Position numbers and translations under genes: made by a program. DNA of 64,000 nucleotides from Endotrypanum monterogeii. Lineage: Eukaryota > Euglenozoa > Kinetoplastea > Trypanosomatida > Trypanosomatidae. The stretch spans positions 399,219-463,218 of the forward strand of contig CM007347.1 in the NCBI GenBank assembly GCA_000333855.2. The letters run 5' to 3'. Numbering within the stretch: the stretch's first letter is position 1; each line of letters opens with the position of its first letter. Below the pieces are notes generated by a model. The model saw only the letters and a list, made by a program, of their open reading frames with translations, ran no database searches and was not told the DNA's origin. Shown one piece after another: positions 21,140 to 30,658 of the stretch.

Positions 21140-22133
21140 CTTTGTTAGTTCCCTCCGGTAAATGGCTGAGTGAGAGGGGAAGCAACAACAGCAAGAGAGA
21201 GAAAAAAAAAGACAAAGTGGTGATGGTGGAAGGAGCGCACGCGCACACAAACACACACGGTCCCGTTGGACACGTTAGAAATGGGGTTGAGGGAAGAAAA
21301 CAAGAGGGAGGGCGAAAAAGGAAACCAGAGAAGCAGAATGAGCTCACGCGAAAGGATGAAGGAGCGGAAAGATACCACACAAAGAACGATTATTCGGCAG
21401 AGGCTGAGATGGCCTCCCGAGTCAAGGCCTGCCAACGAAATACAGTGTACCCTCCGATGTTTACACCCTCACTGTGTGTCGCCCGAATGTAAAACAAACG
21501 ACGGAGGATGGGAATGCGGAAGTAACGTGCTGGTCTTCAGCCAATCACTCAAGAGCAACGGAAGGTGTGCACAACTAAGATATATCATCCATATATAGAT
21601 GTGTGTGTGTGTGGTTGCCAATAAACGTCTAAGGTGGTCGAGTAACCCCCCTCCCCCCCCCAACTCAACAGCCTAGTGCAAAAAAAAGCCATCACACTTA
21701 TGGGAATAAACCAGCGCCCGTGGTAAGCACAAAACGAGTCTTGCCCACGCTCAGTTCTGTGGAACATGGCACAACAAGTCCCACAGGCTCCCTACGCATT
21801 CCTTTGAAATGACGTGTGCCGTGTCATATAAAATATATGTACTTCCTTCGTGGTTTTTGTCTAAGGACCGACATAGATGAAGACCGAGTAGACCTTTCTT
21901 GTCCGAGAAACACGACCACACACACGCACACACGCGCCCGCACGGAAAAACAAAAAAAAAACGTGCCCAGAATCCTTGAGTCCACCCCCCCCCACCTGCC
22001 AACATACAGCTCTCTCAATCGAGCGCGGAACAACACGACGAGGTGGCCCGGTCATGTCTCCCACGCCCTCTCCCGCCACGGCCAGACAGATACACCCACA
22101 AATTCAAGCAGAGAAGTCGAAGATCGCGTTGCC
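21140..22133. other. Intergenic region between the 922-residue protein gene and the 208-residue protein gene
   Basis: About 1 kb. Contains the acceptor above, C/G homopolymers near 21645-21660 and 21985, and no supportable gene. Confidence 0.65.
21166..21217 (-). promoter_or_regulatory. Predicted spliced-leader acceptor for the 208-residue protein gene
   Basis: Minus strand has CTTTTTTTTTCTCTCTCTTGC...CTTCCCCTCTCACTCAG, AG at 21167-21166. Strong tract; 5' UTR of about 26 nt. Confidence 0.7.
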
Positions 22134-24902
22134 TCAGGGTAAGGCAAAGGGGTTGGCATCCACTGGACGGCACATCAACTCGGACACGGGCCTGTAAGGG
22201 ACCTGGGGATGGTCGGGCGTGTAGAAACCAAGAGCCCGCAGGTCGCTGTTGAGCGCACCTTGGCTAAACCCAGGTGCCAGGTTGCGTGCTGTTACGTGGT
22301 ATTTATCAAATAACGCCTTGTCGCGCCGGTACACGAAACGAGCACGAATTGGATTCACGTTGTACAACGATTGCGGGCGATCTCGCACTGGGCGTTGCAG
22401 ACGAGGGTGGCGTGTGACGCTCCGCAACTCCTTGCTCCGCAACGCTTGCAGAAACGGCGCTGACTTATTGTAGAGGTCGCCTGTGGACGTCAGAGGGCTA
22501 TGCTCACCCCGCAGTGTGTGATGTGGATTTCGCGCGCTGCTTCGAGGACTCATTATCGTGTGGATCTTCACCAGCGGAATGTCTCGTGCGAAGTACGCGG
22601 CCAGCGTCCACAGCATCAGGTCTTCATCACAGTACGCGCCGGCGTCGTGCAGATAGATCTCATCCGTGATGGGCACGAGTATAGCACGACCCTCCTCCAG
22701 CTCATAGGACAAAACCTCTAAAGCACGGTCAGCAGTAGCGCGGCGTTTCTCCGTCCCCCCGTACTGCACAGCCGCTTGCAGCGCCCTCAGGCAGCTGGTC
22801 GTAAGGATCAACGAGTCCTTGCCGCTGCGCAAGCGGCGAACGACAGCCACCAGTGGATCCAAGCAGCTGGAAACACCGCTGGAATGCAGAAGAAAGACGT
22901 TATCCATGGATGCTACGTGGTCCAAACTTGACATCAGCGTGCGCACCGGGTGGACACGACGGCCCTCGCCGAATGCAATATATGGCTCAGGGTGAGCACG
23001 AAGGTGGGCGAGAATGGCACGAGTATCGGGAAGGCCGCCTGCAGACGCAGTGAGCGGCAAGAACGGTGCCGCGGTGCGCTGCTTAGAGAGTCGCTCTGCT
23101 ACGGTGGACATGTGTGGCACCGCCCTCAGCGCCGTCAGGTCAAACTCTTCACGTTGCGCAAACGCCAGCGCCTCAGACTTGGACGTCAACGTGTGCAACA
23201 ACTCCGTTCCGCTTTCCACGAGGGCGAGATACAAATCTGTATCAGCACTGCCGCGCGCCTTGGCCAAGCTGGACCCGAGCAGCCTCAAAGCAGTCCCCTT
23301 CACCACTGCCCGCCTGTCGCGTGAGACGGCGGAAAAGAAATCTGGCCCGCGCACTTGCGCCAGCGAGGATGCCAAGGTCAGGGATGGAGTATCCTCACGC
23401 TCGCAAAACAGCGACGTTGAAGTCGACGCAGACCGTGCTGTCGCATCGTAAGCCCTGAGCTGACCACCAAGCAGCGCATCCAGCACAGAGTCGCGCTGCA
23501 CATCCATGACTTGCAATATCATGTACAGACGCTCAAGCTGCGCTGCCTGCTCCGGCGTGCAAAGCGTAAAGTCGAGCCTAGACCACCGCCCCCACAGCTC
23601 CCCAAGCAGAACACGCACAACAGAAGAAGGCGCCTTGCCATCCGGCATCACGCCCGAGAATCCCGCCAATACGTCGAGGATGTCGTGCTCCGACCAGCCC
23701 TCAAACATTCGAAATGAGGGGGGCTGCGGTTGGCGGTCATGCGATGAGTTTCTGTGCTCCTCGTCGGCATCAACCCCACCCGTCGAGTGCAAACCGCTGG
23801 TAACAAAGTCTTCGAGATAATCAAGCAGGCTCCGGCCCGTCGTCACGTAGGCAGAGGTCCTGTTCACACCCCTCGGATGCGTGTAGTCGGCGCGGTTCTG
23901 CGGCGCGTTGGGGTTCAAGGAGTACCACCTGTTGGGCTCGAGGATCTTCACCAGTGCGAGGAAATGAAGTACCTGAACCAGAAGCGCTGGAGACTCCCTT
24001 AACCGGTGCGGCTGCTCCTCCACAAACGTCAGCGTCATCGCATCCACCAGCTGAACAAAAGCTTTCGTTAGCTCACTCGACACTGTGTAGCTGCGACCGT
24101 ATTTCACCACCTTGGCCGCAATGAACTGAAGCCCGTTACCGTCCCATGTGAAAAGGGAACTCAATTCGTAGAGAATGCGTGTGAGCTCGTCGTTGCTCCG
24201 GCGCTGCAGGGTCGCAGAAAAATCGAGCACTGTTGCCGTCCTCGCCTCACGCTGCGGACGACTCCAAAATTGTGTGAGAAGGTCATCCACGCTGCGATTG
24301 CACTCCAAAACGTCGAGGAGTGGAAAGTGTCGATGGATTTGATAGCCAGCCAAGTCGTCACACGGTGCATCCGACGCACAAGGCAACCCCTCGGGTAACT
24401 CTGGCGCTGCGGGTGGCACTGGGGCCATTGTAAGCCCAGCCGATGTTGCTGTGGCTTCACCCCCTAGCTCCGCCCATAGCGCAGATGCCGCTTCAGCATC
24501 GCAGCCGCCGCCGATCTCCTCTTCGAGCTGTGTGGCTATGTTCGCCCGGAATGGGCGCTCCACCGCCTTGGCCATACGCGCCCGAGCCTCTTCGATGTCT
24601 GGAACATCGCGCAGACGCACCGGACCAAAGCCCATAGACGCATCATGCTTCGGCAGGGGAAATGGACTGAATTCCGGGTAGACCTCCTTGGGGTACATAC
24701 TCGAGGGCAGAGTGCGGTACGACACATGCGGAACCGCCGAAGGAGGGGTTGACGAACCCGCAGGTTCCGAAGCCGTCACCCCAGACAACGGCGATGGTGG
24801 CACAGCTTTATCGAAGCGCATGAGCCACACTTGGTTTACATGCAGAGCCCCGGCCACAGTACGCCGGCTCACGATATCTGATCTCCCAATCCGCAGCGGC
24901 AT
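22134..24902 (-). CDS. 922-residue probable mitochondrial protein with a PIN-like C-terminal region
   Basis: Not recognised by name. The N terminus (MPLRIGRSDIVSRRTVAGAL) is basic, lacks acidic residues in its first eight positions and could be a mitochondrial import signal. Residues about 215-330 are helical repeats of the kind seen in trypanosomatid organellar RNA proteins. Residues about 665-790 alternate hydrophobic strands and helices (VFLLHSSG, SLILTTSCLRALQAAV, AILVPITDEIYL, CDEDLMLWTLAAYFA) in the order of a PIN nuclease domain. The first catalytic Asp seems replaced, so it would be inactive or degenerate. The last 100 residues are Arg/Pro-rich (RNPHHTL, YRRDKALFDKY). Several kinetoplastid mitoribosome or assembly proteins have such degenerate PIN folds, which makes mitochondrial RNA metabolism a reasonable but unproven guess. 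The start is the first in-frame ATG. Confidence 0.88.
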   Translation of the reverse strand: MPLRIGRSDIVSRRTVAGALHVNQVWLMRFDKAVPPSPLSGVTASEPAGSSTPPSAVPHVSYRTLPSSMYPKEVYPEFSPFPLPKHDASMGFGPVRLRDVPDIEEARARMAKAVERPFRANIATQLEEEIGGGCDAEAASALWAELGGEATATSAGLTMAPVPPAAPELPEGLPCASDAPCDDLAGYQIHRHFPLLDVLECNRSVDDLLTQFWSRPQREARTATVLDFSATLQRRSNDELTRILYELSSLFTWDGNGLQFIAAKVVKYGRSYTVSSELTKAFVQLVDAMTLTFVEEQPHRLRESPALLVQVLHFLALVKILEPNRWYSLNPNAPQNRADYTHPRGVNRTSAYVTTGRSLLDYLEDFVTSGLHSTGGVDADEEHRNSSHDRQPQPPSFRMFEGWSEHDILDVLAGFSGVMPDGKAPSSVVRVLLGELWGRWSRLDFTLCTPEQAAQLERLYMILQVMDVQRDSVLDALLGGQLRAYDATARSASTSTSLFCEREDTPSLTLASSLAQVRGPDFFSAVSRDRRAVVKGTALRLLGSSLAKARGSADTDLYLALVESGTELLHTLTSKSEALAFAQREEFDLTALRAVPHMSTVAERLSKQRTAAPFLPLTASAGGLPDTRAILAHLRAHPEPYIAFGEGRRVHPVRTLMSSLDHVASMDNVFLLHSSGVSSCLDPLVAVVRRLRSGKDSLILTTSCLRALQAAVQYGGTEKRRATADRALEVLSYELEEGRAILVPITDEIYLHDAGAYCDEDLMLWTLAAYFARDIPLVKIHTIMSPRSSARNPHHTLRGEHSPLTSTGDLYNKSAPFLQALRSKELRSVTRHPRLQRPVRDRPQSLYNVNPIRARFVYRRDKALFDKYHVTARNLAPGFSQGALNSDLRALGFYTPDHPQVPYRPVSELMCRPVDANPFALP

Positions 24903-26224
24903 TTCCGTGACAGGAGCAACGAATAAATAATAATAAAAAGCGAAGACGGAAACAGGAAAGCGTGAAAGAGAGGCGCACACTGGCACCGGCGCAGGAAGAG
25001 ATTATTTGCGCAACCGCTGGCTGACAGTCCCTCTCCCCTATGTGTGGGTCAGTCTGTGCTCTCTGCACAGCATGACAGAGGGAAAACCCAAATAGAAGGG
25101 TGGAAAAAAAAAAGAAATGAATGGAGGAGATTAACCGGTTTTATCGAAGAGGGGGCGAGCGGGGAGAGAGCGAGAAGGATCTTGTCTGAAGAAGACATCC
25201 TCTGAGAACGGTCAGTCGAAGTCTGTACAGGGAGGGGTAGCCCCCTTCCTTTCGCCCCCTGTCTCTATCACGAGAGGAGAGACCCGTCGACGAGAACCAG
25301 CACATGTCGCCTCGCGAGCTCAGGCACCTTTGCTTTTCCTTTGAGATACACCGCCCACCTGCACGAAGCTATACGGGCTTGAACAACAAAGTGATGAACA
25401 ACACTTCGTGGTTGGGAGGAGAAGGATAGAAAAGAAGCGCACATGAAAAATACCTGCTGATTACGCCACGCAAAACTTGCGTCAACATCCTCGGCAACTC
25501 CGCAACCTGCATACGAAGGTAAGACGAGGCGTGGGCGAGCACGCGCGCGGGTATGGAAACTACTCCACGAAGCACCCGTAGCCCTGGCCATCCTTCAACC
25601 ACGTCTTTAAAGAAGAAGCCGACCCATGTTACTTATTTTTTTTTTTTGAGGTTTGGCAGGCGCACCTTTGCTGCCGCGTCTCGCAAGACGGCGTCACACG
25701 TAAAGCAAAAGACGAGAAGAGGTGGCGGGAGAGAGGGGGGAGAACAAGAAGCGAGTTGGAGCGCCACACGTGAGTTTGGACCTTGACACCAGAATCCATT
25801 TTCCGGCTCCGCCATACAAAAGCGCACACATAAAAAGGAAGAGACATGGATATATGTATGCATATATGTATTTATGCATGTGTGTGTGGTAGTGGGGGGG
25901 GGGAGGAGTGCGGGATATGTTTGTACACGTAGTCAAGAATGAGGAGCAGGTCGACAATAACATACAGACTGGAAAAAGAAAATAAAAACGGGGGGAAGTG
26001 AGATGATCGGGGAGAGCAGGAAACTACATCTCAAGAAACACTAGACGGTACACATTTTACAAAACGCCACGCTGTAAAGAAATGAGACGGAGGGGAAGGA
26101 GTAGGGGAGGAGAGCAACAAAAAAAATGAGACATGAGTAACGCCGTATATACCAAGTAGCAGCTGCGATGAAAACCAGCTAGAGAAAAAATCTGGGAATG
26201 TGTTTAGACGTACCTATATAAGTA

Positions 26225-26249
26225 CTATATATATATATATATATATATA
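26225..26249. repeat. (TA)n microsatellite bordering the gap flank
   Basis: About 25 bp of TA/AT, seen directly, at the left border of the low-complexity stretch that leads into the N gap. Confidence 0.95.
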
Positions 26250-26350
26250 AGTAAGTATACGAACTACGTGACGTAGTCCGTACCCGAGTACGTCGTACGT
26301 ACGTAGTACTACGAACGAACGAAAGAACGAACAAAGTAAGAAAAACGTAA

Positions 26351-26370
26351 NNNNNNNNNNNNNNNNNNNN
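26351..26370. other. Assembly gap, 20 N
   Basis: Twenty undetermined bases. Flanks 26250-26350 and 26371-26490 are dominated by ACGTA, GTAA and TACG words with almost no homopolymers, unlike any other part of the window. This suggests poor consensus at contig ends instead of true sequence, so the real length and content here are unknown. Confidence 0.98.
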
Positions 26371-26490
26371 TAGTAGGTAACGGTACCGTACGTATAACCT
26401 AACGTAAGTACGACGACGTCGTCGACTAGTAAACCGAAACGACGTAGAGAAAAGTAAACTGGTAGTAGTGTTAGTACGTACTACTATAAG

Positions 26491-26518
<28 letters not shown>
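26491..26518. repeat. (TA)n microsatellite bordering the gap flank
   Basis: About 28 bp of TA, mirror position of the tract at 26225 on the other side of the gap. Confidence 0.95.
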
Positions 26519-26521
<3 letters not shown>

Positions 26522-26878
26522 AAGGTATGAACACTTGCGAGTGTCCCCAGGATCGTGACTGATCAACGCAAAGAAGCAAATGAAAGAAAAACTGTGGAGA
26601 AGATGGGGCGAGTGACGAGCACTTCAATAATAGGTGAACAACTGAGGTGCACTCTAGATGCACAGGCGAAACCAAGAAAAAACATACGTTACATGAAGCG
26701 GATCAAGTACAGCGCAGGTGATATGCGACTCACAAAAGAAAACTTGACAGTATCGGGGGAAAAAATACCAAAACACTTGCAGGACATCAACAAAACGAGT
26801 TTTGTAAAAAAAATGTCGCCTTTACCCTGCTCTTCGTGAGCAGCAGATTATAGGGTGCTCGTGACACACACACAGCTA

Positions 26879-26879
<1 letters not shown>

Positions 26880-26909
<30 letters not shown>
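26880..26909. repeat. (CA)n microsatellite
   Basis: About 30 bp of AC/CA, 61 bases 3' of the stop codon of the 399-residue membrane protein gene. Confidence 0.95.
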
Positions 26910-26911
<2 letters not shown>

Positions 26912-26970
26912 GAAAGGCTGCTGATGTGCCTTAAAACCACACCACATGGGGAACTGCCTTCTCTACTTCG

Positions 26971-28170
26971 TCAGCCCATCCGCAGAACCACAGTCAGCAG
27001 CACGCACATGATCAAAAAAGCGACATACTTGATCTTGAGAACCGCGAGCGCGATCCTCACCAGCCCTCCCACCTCCGCTACCCGGGAGTAAAGTGTGCTC
27101 ATAATCCCCGGTCGACGACGTGAAGCAGTGGTGCCCTGAGCAGATGAATACGTATCCCAGGAATACATTTCCGATTCTGGGATTGCCCCTCGCACCCCTT
27201 CTAATGAAAAACGCCTAGTACCACCACTGCCCTTTGCATCCGCATACGTCGTCGAAGTAGCTTCTTCAGTTGCGTGTGGCAACGCCGCCTCGATATCATT
27301 CGTGCTTGCCTGCACGGTGTGTCGAGACATCACCGTGGTCACCCAATTCAATTCATCAACTGCCAATTCACGCACCCTTTCGTTGAACCTCGAGTGCTCG
27401 TCGATAAGAAAAAAAAGGTCTTCAACGGTACCAGGGAACATCAGTCGCGTGTACAAATGTGAAACGCTTCGGTTGTAGACCCGTTCGAAAGCGGCTAATC
27501 TGCGGCGAGTCATATTAACACCCTTGTTAGCTGCGTCGCCGTCGCCCTCTCTCAACGCATCTTTCAGCTCTAGTCTCGCCCTTGTCACCTGGCACAGCAG
27601 GTTGGTAGAAAGCAACACCAGCGCGTCGTTGTCAGCAGCCCGCATGCGTCGAAAGACGCGGTTCAGACGCTCGTTTCCACTCAACAACACAATGTCTAGG
27701 AGAATAAAGTAGAGTAGCACGAGGGAAGCTGTGAAGAGAGGTTTGCGCGTGGTACCGGAGGCCATGCTACGCATCGCCTCCATCGCACTCATAGAGGTGG
27801 ACACGAGCGAAGACAACAAGCCTTCCTGTGCCGGGGGAGCGTCCTCATCGTTCTCTTCAACATAATCTTCTCCATTGGTGTTCTCATCCGCATCGCCAGC
27901 CGGTACAAGCGAAGCCATTCGCAGCGGGCCCCTTGATGCAGCCTCTGAGTCATTTTCATTAGATTTTACATATAACACGAGGTTGCCGCCGCGGCGCTGC
28001 TGAGAAGAGGTCGTGGTATGATCTACTGGCACCTGTAATCGGAAACTCGTAGTGGCCACTACATCCGAGACAGAAACGTCTGCATTCGCCTGATTCGTGC
28101 TGCGGCCATCATCCGTGGGCACGGCGCTAGCTGCCCAGTGTATTGGAGAGTCGATGCGACTCACGGGCAT
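26971..28170 (-). CDS. 399-residue protein with two membrane segments
   Basis: Not recognised. The N-terminal 110 residues are polar and acidic (ENTNGEDYVEENDEDAPP near 96-113). A hydrophobic segment LFTASLVLLYFILLDIVLL lies at 145-163, then a helical, charged middle (165-290) and a Ser/Thr-rich stretch. A second hydrophobic segment IKYVAFLIMCVLLTVVL lies at 380-396, ending three residues from the C terminus. Two membrane passes with the C terminus right at the membrane would put the charged middle on one side and short ends on the other. The ATG at 28170 lies 43 nt from a good acceptor. It is the first gene right of the scaffold gap, so its transcript's 3' end is near uncertain sequence. Confidence 0.82.
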   Translation of the reverse strand: MPVSRIDSPIHWAASAVPTDDGRSTNQANADVSVSDVVATTSFRLQVPVDHTTTSSQQRRGGNLVLYVKSNENDSEAASRGPLRMASLVPAGDADENTNGEDYVEENDEDAPPAQEGLLSSLVSTSMSAMEAMRSMASGTTRKPLFTASLVLLYFILLDIVLLSGNERLNRVFRRMRAADNDALVLLSTNLLCQVTRARLELKDALREGDGDAANKGVNMTRRRLAAFERVYNRSVSHLYTRLMFPGTVEDLFFLIDEHSRFNERVRELAVDELNWVTTVMSRHTVQASTNDIEAALPHATEEATSTTYADAKGSGGTRRFSLEGVRGAIPESEMYSWDTYSSAQGTTASRRRPGIMSTLYSRVAEVGGLVRIALAVLKIKYVAFLIMCVLLTVVLRMG

Positions 28171-29262
28171 ATGGCCGATCTCGTTTGATTCTCGTGTTAT
28201 CGAATGCAAATAACTTGGAAGAAGACGCGAAAAAAAAAAATGAGCAGCAAGCACGATGCCAGACGGTCAGGGAAGACAAAGAAATGCACCGTGGACAATG
28301 GTGTAGGATACCTCTACTGTCGTATCGGTTCCTCAAGCACGCACTGAGCAGACACACACGGCCCTTCCTGTCTCCACTCCTTAGGTTTTCCTCTGGCTTG
28401 CTGTTACTCCAGTCACATATATGTGTATATATACTGTCGTGTGTGTGTGTGTGTGTATGCAGGAGCCTCCGTTCACGACCACGTTTAAACCTCACAGCAA
28501 TGAATATGGAGTGCACATGCACTTTTCTTTTTCTGTGTTTGCGCCAGTGGGTTACACTACCCACACAAAAACATACAAGCTCGCTGAGAAACAGTAGCAG
28601 CAGTGTTGAGTAAGGGAAAAAGCTGGTGAGAATGATTGCTGACGAAATACACGAGCGCCCATAGACCCCCATACACACGCCCGCAGGAATGCACTCTCGC
28701 GACGAGCACGTACACGCCCACAGAACCCGATGAACAAAGCATGCAATACGCGAACGCCTGTGTGTTAATAATGATAAGAACCTCGCCCATCCCTCCTGAC
28801 ACACCCCAAAGCTTTGAAACGCACTAGGGGAAGTGAGGAGCTCCTGCACTGCGTGTGTGTGTGTGGGGGGGGGGGGGAGAGAGAAGACGCAGGCGATGCG
28901 ATGCGAGGCGTGGTGTTATCACATTTTTTGTGTGTAAGCCACTCATTTTTCTTCTTTACTCGTGGGCTACCTTTCTGCTGTAACGCTAATGCGGGTGGAG
29001 AAAAAAGTAGCTCAGAAAGGCTGCATCCCCCTCCCGCCCTCACGAATAATAATCAAGCGAGCACACGAGGTGTCACACCCACGGTACGAACACACCCCCA
29101 ACACGGAACGGCAGAGCAGAACTTTAAGCCACCGCCAAAGTAGAAGTAAACTTTTAAAAGACCAGATCAGGGTCGAGGGATCTTGGAGTGAGGATGTATT
29201 TCGTCGGAAAGCTGTCCTATCCTTCTGCCCCCCTGCCCTCTTGTAGTCTCCCTTCAAGCCCC
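28171..29262. other. Intergenic region between the 147-residue and 399-residue protein genes
   Basis: About 1.1 kb with a (GT)n tract near 28440-28456, a GT-plus-G-run near 28850-28876 and short frames only. No gene is supported. Confidence 0.65.
28214..28241 (-). promoter_or_regulatory. Predicted spliced-leader acceptor for the 399-residue protein gene
   Basis: Minus strand TTTTTTTTTTCGCGTCTTCTTCCAAG, AG at 28215-28214. Confidence 0.65.
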
Positions 29263-29706
29263 TTAGTCCCGCTCATCGGGATCCAGCAGTCGTTCAGCTC
29301 GGCGCCTGGCTCGCTTCCCAGCGTCCACAATAGGCTTGAAGCCGATGTCCACCACCTCGCCACGCTCGTTGCGCACGTACGTGTACTGGGTCGCCAACTG
29401 GGCTATATCGCTGTCAGTATATTTGAAGAACATCACGTACGCCACATAGGAAATGAGCGATGCCCAGCCTACGAGCCATACGGCCTTCAAACTGCTCCAA
29501 CGCCAGCCGTACTGCCAGCGAATAGGCAAACGCGGTCGGAGCTGCTGGAAAACATATCCTCCGGCACTCTTGGGCACATCAGGCATGCCGGGGCTGCGTG
29601 ACGCAGCTTTTTTGCCACCACCGCCAACTGCACCTGAACCACGACGCTTGCGGCGCTCCACAAAAGGGCGCGCCGTCTCGAGTCGAGCCAAGCACCGACG
29701 CAGCAT
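29263..29706 (-). CDS. 147-residue probable mitochondrial single-pass membrane protein
   Basis: Not recognised by name. The N terminus MLRRCLARLETARPFVERRKRR splits into a short amphipathic Arg-rich start typical of mitochondrial targeting, followed by a Gly/Lys linker to about residue 45. YVFQQLRPRLPIRWQYGWRW (51-70) precedes one membrane span, LKAVWLVGWASLISYVAYVMFF (73-94). A charged tail follows (95-147), ending RRRAERLLDPDERD. Size and layout resemble small subunits of inner-membrane complexes, but no family is claimed. The ATG at 29706 was chosen because the upstream in-frame codons derive from the pyrimidine tract and acceptor. Confidence 0.82.
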   Translation of the reverse strand: MLRRCLARLETARPFVERRKRRGSGAVGGGGKKAASRSPGMPDVPKSAGGYVFQQLRPRLPIRWQYGWRWSSLKAVWLVGWASLISYVAYVMFFKYTDSDIAQLATQYTYVRNERGEVVDIGFKPIVDAGKRARRRAERLLDPDERD

Positions 29707-29731
29707 GGGGCTGTCCGCTCTCGTCCTATTT

Positions 29732-29803
29732 CTTTTTTTTTGTCGTTGTTGATCGACATGGTGTGAAAATAAGGAAAAAAAAAAGGGGGGGTGAGAGAAA
29801 GAG
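29732..29803 (-). promoter_or_regulatory. Predicted spliced-leader acceptor for the 147-residue protein gene
   Basis: Minus strand CTTTCTCTCACCCCCCCTTTTTTTTTTCC is followed about 40 nt later by AAAGAAATAG; AGs at 29733-29732 and 29727-29726 are the first usable ones, 20-26 nt from the ATG. Confidence 0.55.
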
Positions 29804-30161
29804 ATAACACAAGAGGGGAAGCGGTGAAGATATCTGCAGTGGCACGAGGTGGTCAAAGCGGCACTTCTCAGCAACGCGCGTATTTTTTACTTTTTTTTTC
29901 TTTTCGTAGAGTACTTACACAAAAGTGATCCCCGCAGCAGATAAGGAAATGTGGAGCGTGTCGCTATGCTGTCCACACAGCACGCCTCTGTGCAATGAAA
30001 GGTTGAGGGGAGGGAGGGGGCGGGGGGAAGGAGGGAGGGGAGGAACAAGGGAGCGAGTATGTCTCAGAAAACCGCATGGCGATTATTTAAAAGGAAGATC
30101 TGAAAGCGCCATGTGCTACACCGTTTCCACATTACCCCTCGAAAAGAAAAACAGCACCATG

Positions 30162-30185
30162 CATATATATATATATATATATATA
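30162..30185. repeat. (TA)n microsatellite
   Basis: About 24 bp of AT/TA, followed by ACAAATATATATTG. Seen directly. Confidence 0.93.
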
Positions 30186-30658
30186 CAAATATATATTGTT
30201 TTCCACTAGCCCTCTGTTCTCCTTTGGTGATTTCGGAGATTCAGTCCTTTGTTCTCCACGCAGGACAGTGCACCTCCACCCAAATCCGCTTGTTCCCTCC
30301 TCTGTACCCTGCAGCAGACAACAAAGCAAAGCCATGGACGAAGTAATGAAGAGCTAAACCTCAAGCAAGCGGGTACAAGCGTGCTTAACCGTTCTTCGCA
30401 CATGCACGCGCACACACACCTAGACACACTGAGGTGTATTTTCGTTATATAAAAAAAAAACATAGAGGGCAATCATCTCAGGTCCCCAGGCAAGGTAGGA
30501 AGACAGACGCGCATTATTTTTTTTTAAAGAAAGCAATCAAGGAAGACAGTCACCGGGCGAGACTCGAAGCAGTGGGAAACGATAATCAGCTCATCTTGGA
30601 GGGAGGGAGGGAGGGGTGTGTACGTTGCATGGGGATCATATGTCTCCCCCCCCCTACC

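Larger units (their letters stand above)
24903..26970. other. Intergenic region holding the scaffold gap
   Basis: About 2.1 kb. The part nearest 24903 should be the 5' UTR of the 922-residue protein gene. A 107-codon frame at 25268-25591 begins with ATG but has no recognisable domain and mixed frame quality. The centre contains two (TA)n tracts, the 20-N gap and its unusual flanks. No gene is supported. Confidence 0.6.
29707..30658. other. Intergenic region between NVL-like and the 147-residue protein gene
   Basis: About 0.95 kb with G-rich purine blocks (30001-30050, 30600-30618), a (TA)n tract and homopolymers. No gene is supported. Confidence 0.65.

Noticed and set aside
25268..25591. 107-codon minus-strand frame with ATG upstream of the 922-residue protein gene
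   Set aside because: No recognisable domain, no clear acceptor directly before it and an equally long competing frame; could be a small gene but not supportable.
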